Source: Gnetum montanum (Eukaryota > Streptophyta > Gnetopsida > Gnetales > Gnetaceae). Taken from it: a DNA stretch of 64,000 nucleotides. A program made the translations under genes and the position numbers. The DNA is taken from NCBI GenBank assembly GCA_015680685.1, contig MNCI01023539.1:542964-606963 (forward strand). Direction: 5' to 3'. A model generated the notes under the pieces. It was given only the letters and a program-made list of their open reading frames with translations, had not been told where the DNA came from and did not search any database. Positions 9,520 to 20,862 of the stretch are shown here, in pieces (positions within the stretch are counted from its first letter, which is position 1; every line of letters begins with the position of its first letter).

Positions 9520-12267
9520 GCAATTGGAAAGCCTCTAAGAGGGTCCTCATCTTTTCCTCCTTACTTCTGGGATCATTCACTGTCCAAGCAGCTTCACCAA
9601 TGTGTGCTGGGATAGGAACTTCTCAAGGGCATGGTAGCACAGGGAAGAGTTCTTTTAAGTTAATGAACTAGGCTGCAAACTCTTTCCGTTCGATGTGGAA
9701 CACTCGAATTGAGGTCTATAGCTACTAGTAGTCATTCATTCGATGGGCCAAGTTCTCCGTGATCATGCATTGTCCTTCAAAACTTGTATGTAGAACCTTG
9801 AGTTTTGCATTTGCTATCTCCAGTTTCTACTTTGTCACTTTGTGTGCTTGGAACTCGCTCTCGTATAAAGAATACAAGGTGGCCACTTGCTTCTCTAGGT
9901 TAGACTGCGGCCTCCTAGCTGTTAGCATAGCTAGGTTTGTGTAGAGAAGGTTGGCAAGCTCCATGTACTCTATCATTTCCTCAATCTACAGTTCCTTAAG
10001 GTGGATTTCAGCTTGATTGTAGGCATTCAACCCATCAAAGATAGGTTGCCATACCTTGCCTCCTTCTCGGAGCTATTGGAGTGCTTGGTTTAGCTTAGCC
10101 TTTGCAACTTGAATCTGTTTCTCATTCACTTCCTTTTGCAATCCCACTTGGTCCCTGTAATGATTCTTAACTTTTTCAAATTTCAAGGCCTTGTTCTTCC
10201 AAGCAGCGATTTTGATGGAAAAATTCTATCGCAAGGTTTGAACCTCCTCCATGGACAGGTTTTGATTCTCAGTGGCCAACCTTCTTACATCGGCATTCAC
10301 CCTGGCTAGCTCTTCCTACTGTTGGTGAATAAAATTTTTCATGTGCTTATTTTCAGCACCAACATTATGTAGGTAGTGGACCTTCATAGTCAACCTGACG
10401 TTCTCTTGGTGAACCTCTGTCAAGTCTTTGTCGAAATGATATGTCTACGCATCTACCAAGGACTTATCAAAGATTGCTGACTCTCGCTCATCCTCAACTA
10501 TCTAAAGTTTAACATAAAGCTATTGAAAAGCCTCATCTTTGGTGAGCTCATGGTTGAGGAGAGTTGGATCGAAAAGTTGGGTTCTTAATGGAGCAACTTC
10601 TATTGCCAAGCATTGACAAGTGGTTTGACCAGCTTCAAGTTGCCCTTCCAAAATGAGGCTCTTACCCCTTGCCAAATGCAACTCTGACTGGGTTGCAGTG
10701 ATGTTGTTCGGAGGGTCAAAGACATCCGGAAGTGGTTGCCCGGTTCCCACCAGTCAGTCCAACAGTTCTTCATGTTGTGCTGCATCAATCTTGCTATGTG
10801 AAGTTCTAGTGGATGCCTGTACATACTGAAGTCCATGTACATCTGGTACAGGCATCACCGATGCATTGAGAATCGTAGCAATTGTATTAGCAACCACTTC
10901 GGCCGTAATCTCCTATCCCTAGTGTTGCATCACTAGGACTATCGCCCCTTCACCATCTTCCAAGCGTACCGAGAAGGTAGTAGCATTCCCTAAAAATTTA
11001 GGAAATAGCTGTTGGATTGATACTATTACCTCTTGGATGCTATGATTTTTTCTTGCTGGAACTTGTGTTCAAGCGACGGAGAACATTGGCCTTGCTCTTT
11101 CTAACAAACTAACTGATTGAGCCACTTGCTCCAAGTGGCTCATTGTAGGGTGATAAACAAAAGGGTATTCCCCTCCACCAGCCCTGCTAGATTGCTCTTG
11201 TTGGCTCAAGAGTGATTGTCAGATTTCATGGATGTGTTCTGCAATAGTTTGCAAACCCGACCTTGTTGTTTGTGCAGGTGGTGGAGGTGGTTGCTGCTCT
11301 TCCTCCGTCTGTGTAGTGGTAGGAATCCTATCCTTCATCATTTCATGCCATAAGGCAATCGAGATGTTTTGGAGTGTATCATTGGCATAGCATGCTATCC
11401 CTACCCATTTGATTTTCTAATTAGGTAGGGGAAGGGGAGAGCTCGTCTTCCACAGTCGCTTTCAGCGAGCCTCTTTTCAATTTCCAAGAATATTAATTAT
11501 GGAAGACTCATTGGAAAATTTTCACTCAAGGTGGTACATGCATGAGCGGAGAAGGTTGTGATTTTGCTGGGTCTTATCGTTGGGTTTAGATGGTAAGATG
11601 CGATCTTTGAATACACCCTCTCCGTGGTGGTTAGGGTGCCAAAATCCTTGTGATCTACCCCATAGCACCATCAGATCCACTCCCCTTTTACCTCAGGGTC
11701 TGCTTGTTTTGGGATCTCTACCACATTTGCTCTAGTCTCTAGCAACCCCAAAGCTTACGTGATTGCCTCTGCAGAGTAAGAGACATAAATGTCCTTAATC
11801 CTTACTTTGGACCATGGTTTCTGATTTGTCTAGAAGAGATAGATTTCTCCTAGGTACCATTCACCACTGGTTGTTATGATTGGCCACATAGGAGAATTTT
11901 GCAATTGAAGTCTCACATATTCTGGTGCATTTTCGAGAAATGGTCCAAAGTTTAGCTCTTGTAGGACCATCTATTGCACTTCTTGTAGCTTGATAGCATC
12001 AAGACAGGCTTGGGTTAGGGTGACCTCAAGTAGTGGTGCTATCCCTAGAGTTTCATCTCCCTGCGATTGCTCACTAGGCATCTCCTCTTCGGGAATCTGA
12101 TGGATAGATTCCATATCAGGTCCTTCGTGGAGGGGGCCAATTGCATGAGAGCCCTCCGTGTGCTCTGGTTGTTGCATGCCTCGACCCCTTCCTGTTCGTG
12201 GATGCTTGTCCCTAGGTTGGGATGGTCCTTCGCCCCTTGGATGCCTTGGTTTTGGTGCCATCTGCAA
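9520..12267 (-). pseudogene. Coiled-coil retroelement protein, degraded copy 2
   Basis: The frame starts at an ATG near 12,267 (12,261 is an alternative), giving MAPKPRHPRGEGPSQP then a basic, Gly/Arg-rich N-terminus. It continues through about 15 stops and some shifts to about 9,520, some 900 codons. The middle part has FGPFLENAPEYVRLQLQNS and KPWSKVRIKDIYVSYSAEAI, faintly like the plant transposon-protein domain found in some Ty3 elements, but this is uncertain. The C-terminal third is a long coiled coil, matching copy 1 at 6,265-6,831 at about 35-45 percent identity by eye. No protease, RT or integrase accompanies it. It lies inside the 3' region of element O. A candidate primer site and transcribed LTR lie upstream, so it probably belongs to a separate inserted element. 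Confidence 0.6.
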
Positions 12268-12451
12268 TTAAACGTAACCTCCCAGTAGACTGTGCATAAG
12301 TAGCTCAAAATGGTCCTTATACACCTTCTCTATTCAGCTAAGTTATGTTGTTGGAATAGGTATTAATTCTTGTTGGCGACCGTTTGGGACGTGACTGCAA
12401 ACGAGTGTCCTCGAATAGGATTTAGGTGCCTGCTGGTCTCTGGCAACACCA

Positions 12452-12470
12452 AGGCTCAGATACCTCCAAA
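12452..12470 (-). promoter_or_regulatory. Candidate methionine-type primer site for coiled-coil copy 2
   Basis: The minus strand reads TTTGGAGGTATCTGAGCCT. With three extra bases removed it resembles TTTGGTATCAGAGCC, the initiator tRNA-Met primer site, as seen for copy 1. It lies about 190 bp upstream of the coiled-coil start codon. The insertion and the lack of a clear LTR terminus next to it make this tentative. Confidence 0.35.
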
Positions 12471-12474
12471 TAAA

Positions 12475-13900
12475 CTCAGTAGTTAATGTGAGTATGTGTA
12501 TGTGCTATTGTGGTGTGCGGTTTTGAGAAATGTAACAATTGCGTTGTGTGTAAACTACAAATGATTTACTTTAAAGAGATTCATCCAACTTTGCCAAGTA
12601 CTGTGAGTTGTTGAAAGTTTCCTATTTTGTTCAACTGCCTAGTCTACGTGGTCCTTATAATACCTACTTGTAACAAATAAAATTTTGCAAAAACATTTGA
12701 GCACAACTCCGCAATCTACTCCTAATTTTTCCTAGAGAGAAAGAGATAGTTCCACAAGAAAACCAGAAATAGAGCAAGATTCAATGGAAATAAGCAGAAA
12801 AGAAAGAAAGCAGATTTGTGTAGACCTCAAATATTTAAACAAGATTAAATGACATGAGTAAACACTTTGCAATAAAGCTATCCCAAATTCAATATCTATG
12901 AATTTTTCAAACTTCCAAGGCTCAAACAAGCAATTTCTTCAAGACAATCCTACTATGNNNNNNNNNNNNNNNNNNNNNNNNNNNNNNNNNNNNNNNNNNN
13001 NNNNNNNNNNNNNNNNNNNNNNNNNNNNNNNNNNNNNNNNNNNNNNNNNNNNNNNNNNNNNNNNNNNNNNNNNNNNNNNNNNNNNNNNNNNNNNNNNNNN
13101 NNNNNNNNNNNNNNNNNNNNNNNNNNNNNNNNNNNNNNNNNNNNNNNNNNNNNNNNNNNNNNNNNNNTATCTGGCAACAAGAACAGTAAGAGCAATCTAA
13201 AAATCTCAAAATTACTTGCCAAGGATGATACTATCTAAACCATTAGCTAAAAAATTTAAACAAAATAAAAAATGAAATGCATAACTCATAAGACCATGAC
13301 AAAGAGGCTGAAATCTTTCCTTTAGCAAGCCATCTTACAAGCAATCATCTTTACAAATCTTCTTTGCAAATGCTCTTCTCAAGACCCCAAAGTGTCTTCA
13401 AGTGAGAGCCTAAGTGCTAACTAGTAGCCTTCAAAGTGTGATGTATGAGACCTTCCAAAAGTCTCTTCTCCAAAAAGTTTTTTCCCAAAAATTATCCTCT
13501 AAAAATCCCTCCTCTCTTCTTCCTCATGAAGCCTTTTTATAAGGTTTACAAGGTAGTTCCATGTCAAAATATCCTAGCTAACTTTTCTCCCAAGTAACTT
13601 GGCCAACCAATTAGGAGTTTACTTGCCCAACAAGTTAGGAGGTTACTTGCCCATTTAATTAGGAGGGAGTTAGGAAGTTATTCATAAAGTTAGGAGAAAT
13701 TAATATTTGCAAATATTATAAATATTGCCTTTGTAAGTAATTTATTAAAATAAATCTAAAATCCCTAATCTAATTTAATTTAATTTAAATTTAAAATACT
13801 AAGTGTCATTAATCTCTAAGATTTTACCATAAAAATATAATATAATATCCACCTTATTGGTGGTAGTGGTAGTTAATTTATCCTTTCTGCATCCCCGATA
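12475..13900 (-). repeat. Probable LTR and leader upstream of coiled-coil copy 2
   Basis: Read on the minus strand there is a strong TATA-like box, CCTTATAAAAAGGC, at 13,532-13,544. Upstream (plus-strand 13,600-13,700) are imperfect direct repeats of a GTTAGGAG / TTACTTGCCCA unit, and downstream about 1 kb leads to the candidate primer site. This fits U3 repeats, promoter and R-U5 of an LTR, but I could not define either terminus. The assembly gap lies inside it. Confidence 0.4.
12958..13167. other. Assembly gap (210 N)
   Basis: There are 210 undetermined bases within the probable LTR of the coiled-coil element. Reading frames crossing it are artefacts. Confidence 0.99.
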
Positions 13901-15195
13901 ATTGAAATTAAAATTTGGGATGGTTGAAATATGAGCCCGAAGGTGAAGGCACCGATCCTGTAACTGCCCGCAACCGATTCAAAATATCTTCTTCTGCCAA
14001 AAATCGTTACCAGCAACTGCCATCACAGGAGAAGACTCAGCTGCCGCATTAGGAAACGTTGCCGTGTGTTCCGTAAGGATCTGCAACTGTTGTAACCTTT
14101 GCCTCTCAAAAATGCCCTGCAGGTTTTGATGATTATGTGATTTAATCCTTGCTTCGTAGATTTTCGCTGCCTTCTGTCTGTGATAACTAATAAACTATCT
14201 AGCTTTCAGAATTTTTGTCCAACATTTGGTGTAGATTCTTCAAGCAACGTCCACCAGGGTTTTAAAGGCATTTGCCGTTGCTGTAGATGAAAACCCAGAT
14301 TTGTTCATCGCGCAAAATAGGCATCCATTCTTCTAAAATCCACAAGTGCCTCTGCTGGAATCGATGATATATTCGCTACGTTCTTCCCTAAACTGGCCTC
14401 AGTTCTGTCCAGCTTTCTGCAAGCGATTGCTGCCTGAAACCCCCTTTAACTTGGCTCAGTGGTGAAAGAAAGGGCCTCCCACATGCTCCACAAACTCAGG
14501 TTCGGCGTCTGGCGAGTCAGCAACATAAATCCGGCTGATGCATGGGCGCAATCCTAAACGGCAAGCCAAAGGATTTGCCCCAAAACCACGACATTCAGTT
14601 CTATTTTTCTGATTTCATTTTTTTTCTCTAGTAGCATTAACAATGGGCCTTTGGATATACGTGAATTTGGGTTTGTTTGCAATACAGAAACTTTTACATC
14701 CTTTGATAATTTTAAATTTACGGATTCAAAACCTATTGGTAGTCCATTAGGTCCTTCACTTGCTTCCAACTCTTAGCTGATTTTTGATAATCCATTACCC
14801 ACGGTGTTGTCTATTTTGCCAATATTAACAGGGAGTATGCTTTCTTGTGGTAAATAATCACCTCCTTTTTTTATTCCAATCTTCACTCAAGAAAATAACT
14901 TGGAATTTTAATTTACTTTCCAAGAAGGCTTCAACATCAAGATTATTTACCATTGGCTTGCTTCTCCAAAAATACCCATTAACTCACAATACTAAACTGG
15001 AAATTTACAACCAGGGATTGTGCTAATTTTGAACAAAATATTCCAACTGCTCCATGTAATGGCCAAATGTGCCAACAATTCCCCCAAAGTGTTAATTCAT
15101 GGGTTAGAGCCAAAAAAAAAAACAAAGGATGAGTTGGAGTTTAAACGGTTGTTTTCGTTTCTTCCCTTAGAGGTGCGAAGTCTTAATTAATTACA
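13901..15195. other. Unassigned part of the insert in element O
   Basis: There is no pol domain or clear LTR end. The base composition is less AT-rich than the flanks at 13,920-14,560. The minus-strand open stretch at 14,554-14,769 has no recognised family. The right edge near 15,195 is where similarity to the element O and P 3' region resumes. Confidence 0.4.
14440..14560 (+). repeat. tRNA-derived SINE-like head
   Basis: TTGGCTCAGTGGTGAAAG at 14,451-14,468 matches an A-box and AGGTTCGGCGTCT near 14,498-14,511 matches a B-box. The distance of about 47 bp is normal for plant tRNA-derived SINEs, and AGGGCCTCCCACATGCTCCA lies between them. No clear tail or target duplication was found. Confidence 0.4.
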
Positions 15196-17110
15196 CATAG
15201 GCTTCACCCCCCATGACTAAGAGCATACCTCTGGGTGCTTAATAGGGCAAGGATCGGTCGATGCAGACGCGTGATGGAATGTAGGTGCTTGGGAGGAAGT
15301 TTGGCAGAAAAAAGAGCAAAATCCCCCCCCCCCCCCCCCAATTTTTTTTGCAAAATGATGAAATTCTAAAGCGCAACAGCCATATATATAGGGGTTGGGC
15401 ACTACGTCGATGGGGCCATGTATACGCGGTTGCGTATACGCAAGGGGTCGCACCCATTGACCAGTGTTGAATAGCCTAGGAAAAACCTTTAAAGATGAAT
15501 TTAAAATGCCAAATTGGGGTGGTTGAAGAGCATGAGAGACTTTGAACACAGCTGAGGACAAGAGGAAGGAGAGTTGAGCTAGATAAAGAGTCAAAGGTAG
15601 GAAAACATGGTGAGAAAGAACTCTGCGGAGAGGAAATTGAGCGATGGGACCATTAAAAAAATTAACCACAAAATCAAAAGGATGGGAGACTAACAAGCAG
15701 GACCAGGAATATGCAAGTGGGTCCTCCCCATAGTAGGCGGTAGTCTTAGTAGCCCTTGCATATCCTCAACACCAGAGTCCATGGGCCCCAGGGTCAAGAA
15801 ATGGTGTTCACATATTAATACTCCTACCCAAGAGATCCTGACAAGGCATTAGTAGTACATGGAAATCACGATGAATTTTCAAAACATAAGATGGGTAGTG
15901 AGGTGAGTTCGAGAGATAAACGGGTGAGAGAGAGATGAAAGGAGTGGAATTCCAATCGTTGGTCATGTGAAACCCTGTGTGAAGTTATGGTTAAGTAACC
16001 TGATAGGACCATTCCTGAGTTCAAATCCAAAACCATCCGTATATAGTGACCTCGCAGCAATAGGCGAAGCCCCATCCATCCACCAAGGATCAAAGTGCAC
16101 CCACAGGAAACCACCACTCTAATAAGCATGAGAGGAAGGAAGTAAAATGGGACTAAGTTAGAGGGGACGGAGTGAGTCCCATAAATCATTTTGGTGGCCT
16201 ATGAGAGGCAGTCTAAGGGGTGTGCTTTGAATTCCCACATAGTTATGATTTTATTTTATTCATTTTCTTGTTATTTTGTGGGAACCACACCATGCAAAGA
16301 CCCATGCTTGTTTGCATGCATTCAACCAAGGGGTATGCTTTGAATCCTCATGTTTATTTGGGTGTGTTTTTTTGAATTTTTTGCAGTGAGGACCACACCA
16401 TGCAACGTCAAATTTCCCAGGAGCTTCCTTGTAGAGAAGGATGTGAAGTGGTAGGGAATCCGTAGGGACACACTGACAACTTGGGAGATAGAAAAGGATG
16501 ATGAATGTTGCATTCCCCTTGAAGTCACACCCGATTCAAACCGTTGAGTCATCCTCGAGTCTAGGAACTACACAAGTCACACATTAATTAAAATGTTTTT
16601 TAAGTGAAGGGGTTGCATGTTTCCAATGGAAGGAAAACCATGGAGTGGGTGAATGGATGGATGACATGGACTCACTATCGATTTTATGAGATGAAAATAG
16701 ATGTAAAGCCCAAGGACAACAATGTGAGGGTGGGAGCAAGATAAACGAGGTGGACTATTGCACATGACCCATTGCAATGAAAACCATCTGCGCCAAACAC
16801 TTGATGATAATGAGATGACTTATTAGCAACCAGTTAAAAATTAAACACACATATGCATAAATCATTGACAAAGAAATGAAAAAAGTAATTAAGGAAAAGA
16901 AAAGTTAGCAAGAATTGGCAAACATAGAAATGATGGTGAAAAACAAAAAATTGTAAAACAAAAAATTTCAAAAATAGTGAGGAGTGTAGTGGGATGGGTT
17001 AGCATGGAGAGCAGTCTCCCCCATGACTGGGTGGAAAGGAGGAGATGTGGAAGATGGAGTAGGGCTATCTTGGTGATGATGAGGTGGTATCATTGGTTAA
17101 GTGGAGCTCA
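15196..17110 (-). other. Element O 3' region downstream of integrase
   Basis: This matches the non-coding 3' region of P (45,462-47,423). It has the polypurine-like TCATGGGGGAGA motif after integrase (about 17,018-17,033), GGGGAGGACCCACTT near 15,725, and a second TAGTCATGGGGGG motif at about 15,208-15,222. About 300 bp around 15,230-15,550 has no match in P. It carries CGCGTATAC and CCCCATCGACG with CTATATATATGG, like an LTR U3 with a TATA box, so it may be a small internal insertion. No long conserved frame is present. Confidence 0.6.
15323..15339. repeat. Run of 17 C
   Basis: An uninterrupted run of 17 C (G on the element strand) is followed shortly by T8. It lies in the part of the element O 3' region that P lacks. 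Its length may be unreliable in the assembly. Confidence 0.9.
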
Positions 17111-18200
17111 CGGAAGGGTTTTAGTTATTGTTGGTTGACCAACTATGTCCGTGTGGGGTCCTTAGGTTTGTGGATAAGCAAGGCCCCAGATGGGAAGGTT
17201 TCAGAGACAATGTGAGGTCCCTCCCACAGTGTTTGAAACTTGGTCGGTTGTGATACATGTGTGGGGTTCCAATACAACACCTTGTCTCCACATCTGAATG
17301 TGACCTTCTGAATCCTAAGATCATGACATTTTTTGTTGTAGGATTTGTGGATCTCATTTGAGGATAGGGCCACTAATTGATTCTCATCTAGCACACTTAA
17401 GTTGATAAGTCGTTCACATTGTTCTAGCCGTAGGTCAAGGCCTAAGTCACTCGCTATGGATAGTGTCCGAAGTTCTGCCTGGACTGGATGTTTTGGTAGC
17501 TTACCGTACACTAACTCATAGGGAGAGTACCCTATAGGAAGTTTCCAGGTGGAGCGATAGGCCTAGAGGGAATCATTAAGTTTGGTGCTCCAATCCCTCC
17601 TATATTTGCTGATGGTTCGAGTGAGGATCTTGGCGATCTCCCTATTTGTGACTTCAGCCTGCCCATTGGCTTGGGGGTGATAGGGTGTTGTAAATTTATG
17701 GGTGACCCCCAAGTGTTGCATGATTTTTCAAAAAGTGACACCAATGAAATGAGTGCCATTATCTAAGATGAGTGCCATTATCTGATGATTTGTTGTTGGA
17801 CAAATTGTGTGATAGTGTTTGAAGAATAGTCAACGACGGTTGCCGCCTCCACCCACTTTGTGTAGTAGTCCACAGCTACGATGATGTACACCTTTCTGTT
17901 GGATAGGGGTGTGATGGACCCCATGAAGTTGATGCCCTTGATTTCAAAGGGCTCTAGTGGTTGGATCCACTATTGAGGTTCCTCCAACCATGTAATCATT
18001 CCACCATCTCTATGGCATCGTTCGTAGGAGCAGGCAAACCATTGTGAGTCCCTGAAAATTGTGGGCTAGCAATATCCTACAAGTAGGATCTTAATGGCTG
18101 TGTGGCATCCAGCATAGCGGCCCCCACAAGGGCCCTCATGAGCATCTTGGAGGACTCCTAGTGTATCGTTATCAAGGACACACCATTGAACTAGGCCATC
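17111..18200 (-). pseudogene. Element O integrase (degraded)
   Basis: On the minus strand the N-terminal zinc region reads AHEGPCGGRYAG then SYERCH. The second His of the HHCC finger is Arg, and Tyr stands where the first Cys of the SCDRCQ-type motif is expected. The core has IIVAVDYYTKWVEA. The first catalytic Asp of GIDFMG is Asn (GINFMG, codon at 17,928-17,930). The segment around 17,530-17,800, which should hold the second Asp and the Glu, is frameshifted. The C-terminal domain (17,511-17,143) is the best preserved: YGKLPKHP, LSSNEIHKSYNKKCHDLR, DKVLYWNPTHVSQPTKFQTLWEGP. Integrase inserts the cDNA into the genome. This copy cannot be functional. Confidence 0.85.
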
Positions 18201-19737
18201 TACATACACCTTATAAAGGTGGCCATTGATTTCCATGAAGCACTTGGCCTTATGAAGAAACTGTTGTTTCTGCTTATGGTTCCACTCCTTTGGCAATTCT
18301 TGAGTGGTGAGGTAGGTGAGGATGTGGTTGAACCAAGGTGATTCCTTATGCACTTGCAGATCAATTGCACCTGTGAAGAGGAGTTCATCTAGAAATTGGT
18401 TGGAGAGGGGCTCCTCCTCTTCTGTGTCATCCCATCACAACCGAGACAAGTGGTTAGAAACCACGTTCTCGGTCCCCTTCCAATCTACCATGGTGAGGTC
18501 AAATTTTTGAAGAATCACTAGCCATCGGATGATGTGGAGGCTCACCGTTGGTTTGTTCATCAGGAACTAGATAGCACTATGGTTAGTATGCACAAACACC
18601 CTGTATCTGAGCACATAGTGTTAAAATTTTTCCAAGGAAAACACCACCACCGTCAACTCATTTTCAATGGTCATGTAGTTAAGCTGAGCACCCGCAATGC
18701 TATGGCTTGCACAGTGGATATAGTATGGACATTTTTAATCATCATACTATGTAATTACGACTCCCAAGGCATAATTAGATGCATCCATCATGATGTGGAA
18801 GGGCTTGGATCAATTAGGTCCGGTAGAACTGGAGTCTCTATGAGTTTTTATTTAAGAAATTGGAATGCAGATTCATATTCCTTAGTCTAGATGAATGGAG
18901 CATCTTTCTTTGTGAGTTCTACCAATGGCTTGGAAATCTTCGAGAAACTTTCAATGAAGCACCAGTAGTAACCAGTGTGGCCAAGGAATGATCAAACATC
19001 TTTTACGGTGCTGGGTTGTCGAGTGATTCCTTGGATGACCTTGATCTTTTTAGGATCCACGCTAATCCCTGTCTGTGAGATATGATGCCCCAACATAATG
19101 CCTTCTTGGACCATTAAATGGCTTTTTTACCAATTGAGCTATAGATTAGTTTCCTCACACATTTTTAGAACTTGCTCAAGGTGGTCCAAGGCTTGCTCAA
19201 ACATGGCCCCATAGGTAGAGAAGTCATCCATGAAGACTTCTACCCCATTGCCAATTTGCTACTGGAAGATGCTGAGGACAAGGCATTGGAAAGTGGTAGG
19301 TGCATTACATAGGCCAAAAGGCATCTTCTTGTATGCAAAAGTCCCCCATGGACTTGTGAAAGTTGTTTTGGCCTGGTCCTCTGGTGCAATTTTTATTTGG
19401 TTATAGCCACTATAACCATCCAGAAAAATGTAATAACGGTGCCCTACAATGGTGTCCAATACTTGGTTCACAAATGGGAGTGGAAAGTGATCCTTAAAGG
19501 TATCCATGTTGAGCAGTTAGAAATATATACAAACCCTCCATTTTCCACCCTTCTTCGGCACAATAACGAGTGGGCTAACCCATTCGCTATTAGCAATAGA
19601 ATAGATGAACCTTGCCTTTAGCAACTGCTGAATTTCATCTTTGACGACTTGCTTTAGTTAGGGGTTCAACCGTCTTTGTGGATGATGTCGTGGCTTCATG
19701 GAGGGGTCAATATAAATTTGATGTTGGTAGACCCTGG
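18201..19737 (-). pseudogene. Element O reverse transcriptase and RNase H (degraded)
   Basis: The minus strand has the RT blocks VPKKGGKWRVCI, FPLPFVNQVLDTI, FLDGYSGYNQIKIAPEDQ, FTSPWGTFAYKKMPFGLCNAP, the active site VEVFMDDFSTYG (about 19,245-19,210), and MVQEGIMLGHHIS with SFLGHTGYYWCFIESFSKISKPLVELTKKDAPF. FMDD followed by FSTYG is characteristic of the Athila lineage. RNase H follows but is frameshifted after about 18,800. The frame is cut at 19,737, where the LTR of the nested insert starts. The missing N-terminal pol continues at 33,310. Confidence 0.9.
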
Positions 19738-20719
19738 TGATGAGATGCGATATGCATAGGCCGCGATATCGCGGCCATCGTAATATCGCATCCCTCGCGA
19801 TATTGCGTCGTCCCCCACGATATCGCGGTGTGCTACAATATCTATAAATAAGAGGTAGATCTCCCTTTTTTTCTAATCCTAGGATAGAAGTAGGAAAAAT
19901 CTGGCAGATTGATCATTCTAGAGATAGAATATTTTCCATGTGCCCATAGTAGGAGTCCTAAAGTGAATGGCTCTTTGTTCGAGCAACGTTGTACCTGAAC
20001 ACAAGTTGTGTACGGAAATAAAGAAGAACTTCCTGGATAAACCTTGTAGTGCATGGAATAGGATTTTATTTAATGTTATTTATCACTTTCTCTCTCACCC
20101 TTATCTCCTAGTAATGCAAAATGAGTACGACTTGATTAAGAGCATTTAAGGATGTGTATGGATGATTAAGGAACGAATGCTCATCTTAGTAATGCAGAAT
20201 GAGTATGACTTGATTATGAGCATTTAAGGATGTGTATCGATAATCAAGGAACAGATGCTCATCGCACTTAGGCTAGATTAGATTCTCTCAACCCTTTCCT
20301 CCTAGTTAAGTGCCTCAGTACGACCACTTCGAGCACTTGCGTTACGCATGGTAATCCTAGCAACAATTAGCATTTGGTAGCCATGGTTGCATCGGTTCAA
20401 GGTGTGTACGGTAAGTGGGAATGGATGCTCATGCTAGTTAATTTAGACTTAGTTCATTAGTTAGAGTTAGCAATTAGTTTCTCAACCCTTCACCTCAATA
20501 GCATAGGAGATAAAATAGAAAAGACTATAAAAATCATATACGTCAGACTTACTTAACCATACACTGTGACAACTACAAGTAAGTCTAGGAAGACAATGAA
20601 TGGTTAACCTTAAGTATTCCATGAAGCATGTAGGCATTTAGTCTATGGAGTTCGACTGGATTGCACATGCTACACTCGTATTATTATGGTTGAGTGTAGG
20701 GGTATCTTGCCACTCATCA
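19738..20719 (+). repeat. LTR of unit S1
   Basis: The LTR runs TGATGAGATGCGATATGC to GCCACTCATCA, 982 bp. The U3 of about 110 bp carries CGCGATATCGCGG-type palindromes. The TATA-like TCTATAAATAAGAGG is at about 19,842-19,856 and an AATAAAG signal near 20,018. The U5 holds two tandem copies of a 78-bp unit (about 20,118-20,275). The primer site follows at the right and truncated O pol lies at the left. Confidence 0.9.
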
Positions 20720-20720
20720 T

Positions 20721-20738
20721 TGGTGCCGTTGCCGGGGA
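20721..20738 (+). promoter_or_regulatory. S1 primer binding site (tRNA-Asp)
   Basis: TGGTGCCGTTGCCGGGGA has one mismatch to the tRNA-Asp complement and sits one base after the LTR end. Confidence 0.85.
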
Positions 20739-20862
20739 CTAAGTGTTTGTGCGCTAAGTAGGACATAAGAGATCATTTACATTGTTGGGAGCCTAAACGA
20801 ACCTTTAGGTTAATCAAAATAGAAAAATAATATAACGGTAATTAGCACACCGATAGATAACA

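Noticed and set aside
12375-12400. Possible tRNA-Arg primer site TTGGCGACCGTTTGGGAC on the plus strand
   Set aside because: No LTR terminus ending in CA precedes it and no plus-strand element body follows. The coiled-coil frame runs the other way.
12898-13222. Open reading frames across 12,898-13,222 on both strands
   Set aside because: They consist mainly of undetermined bases from the assembly gap.
15217-15696. A 159-codon open frame on the minus strand
   Set aside because: It runs through the 17-C run and the non-coding 3' region of element O. The poly-Gly part comes from the C run and no related copy keeps the frame.
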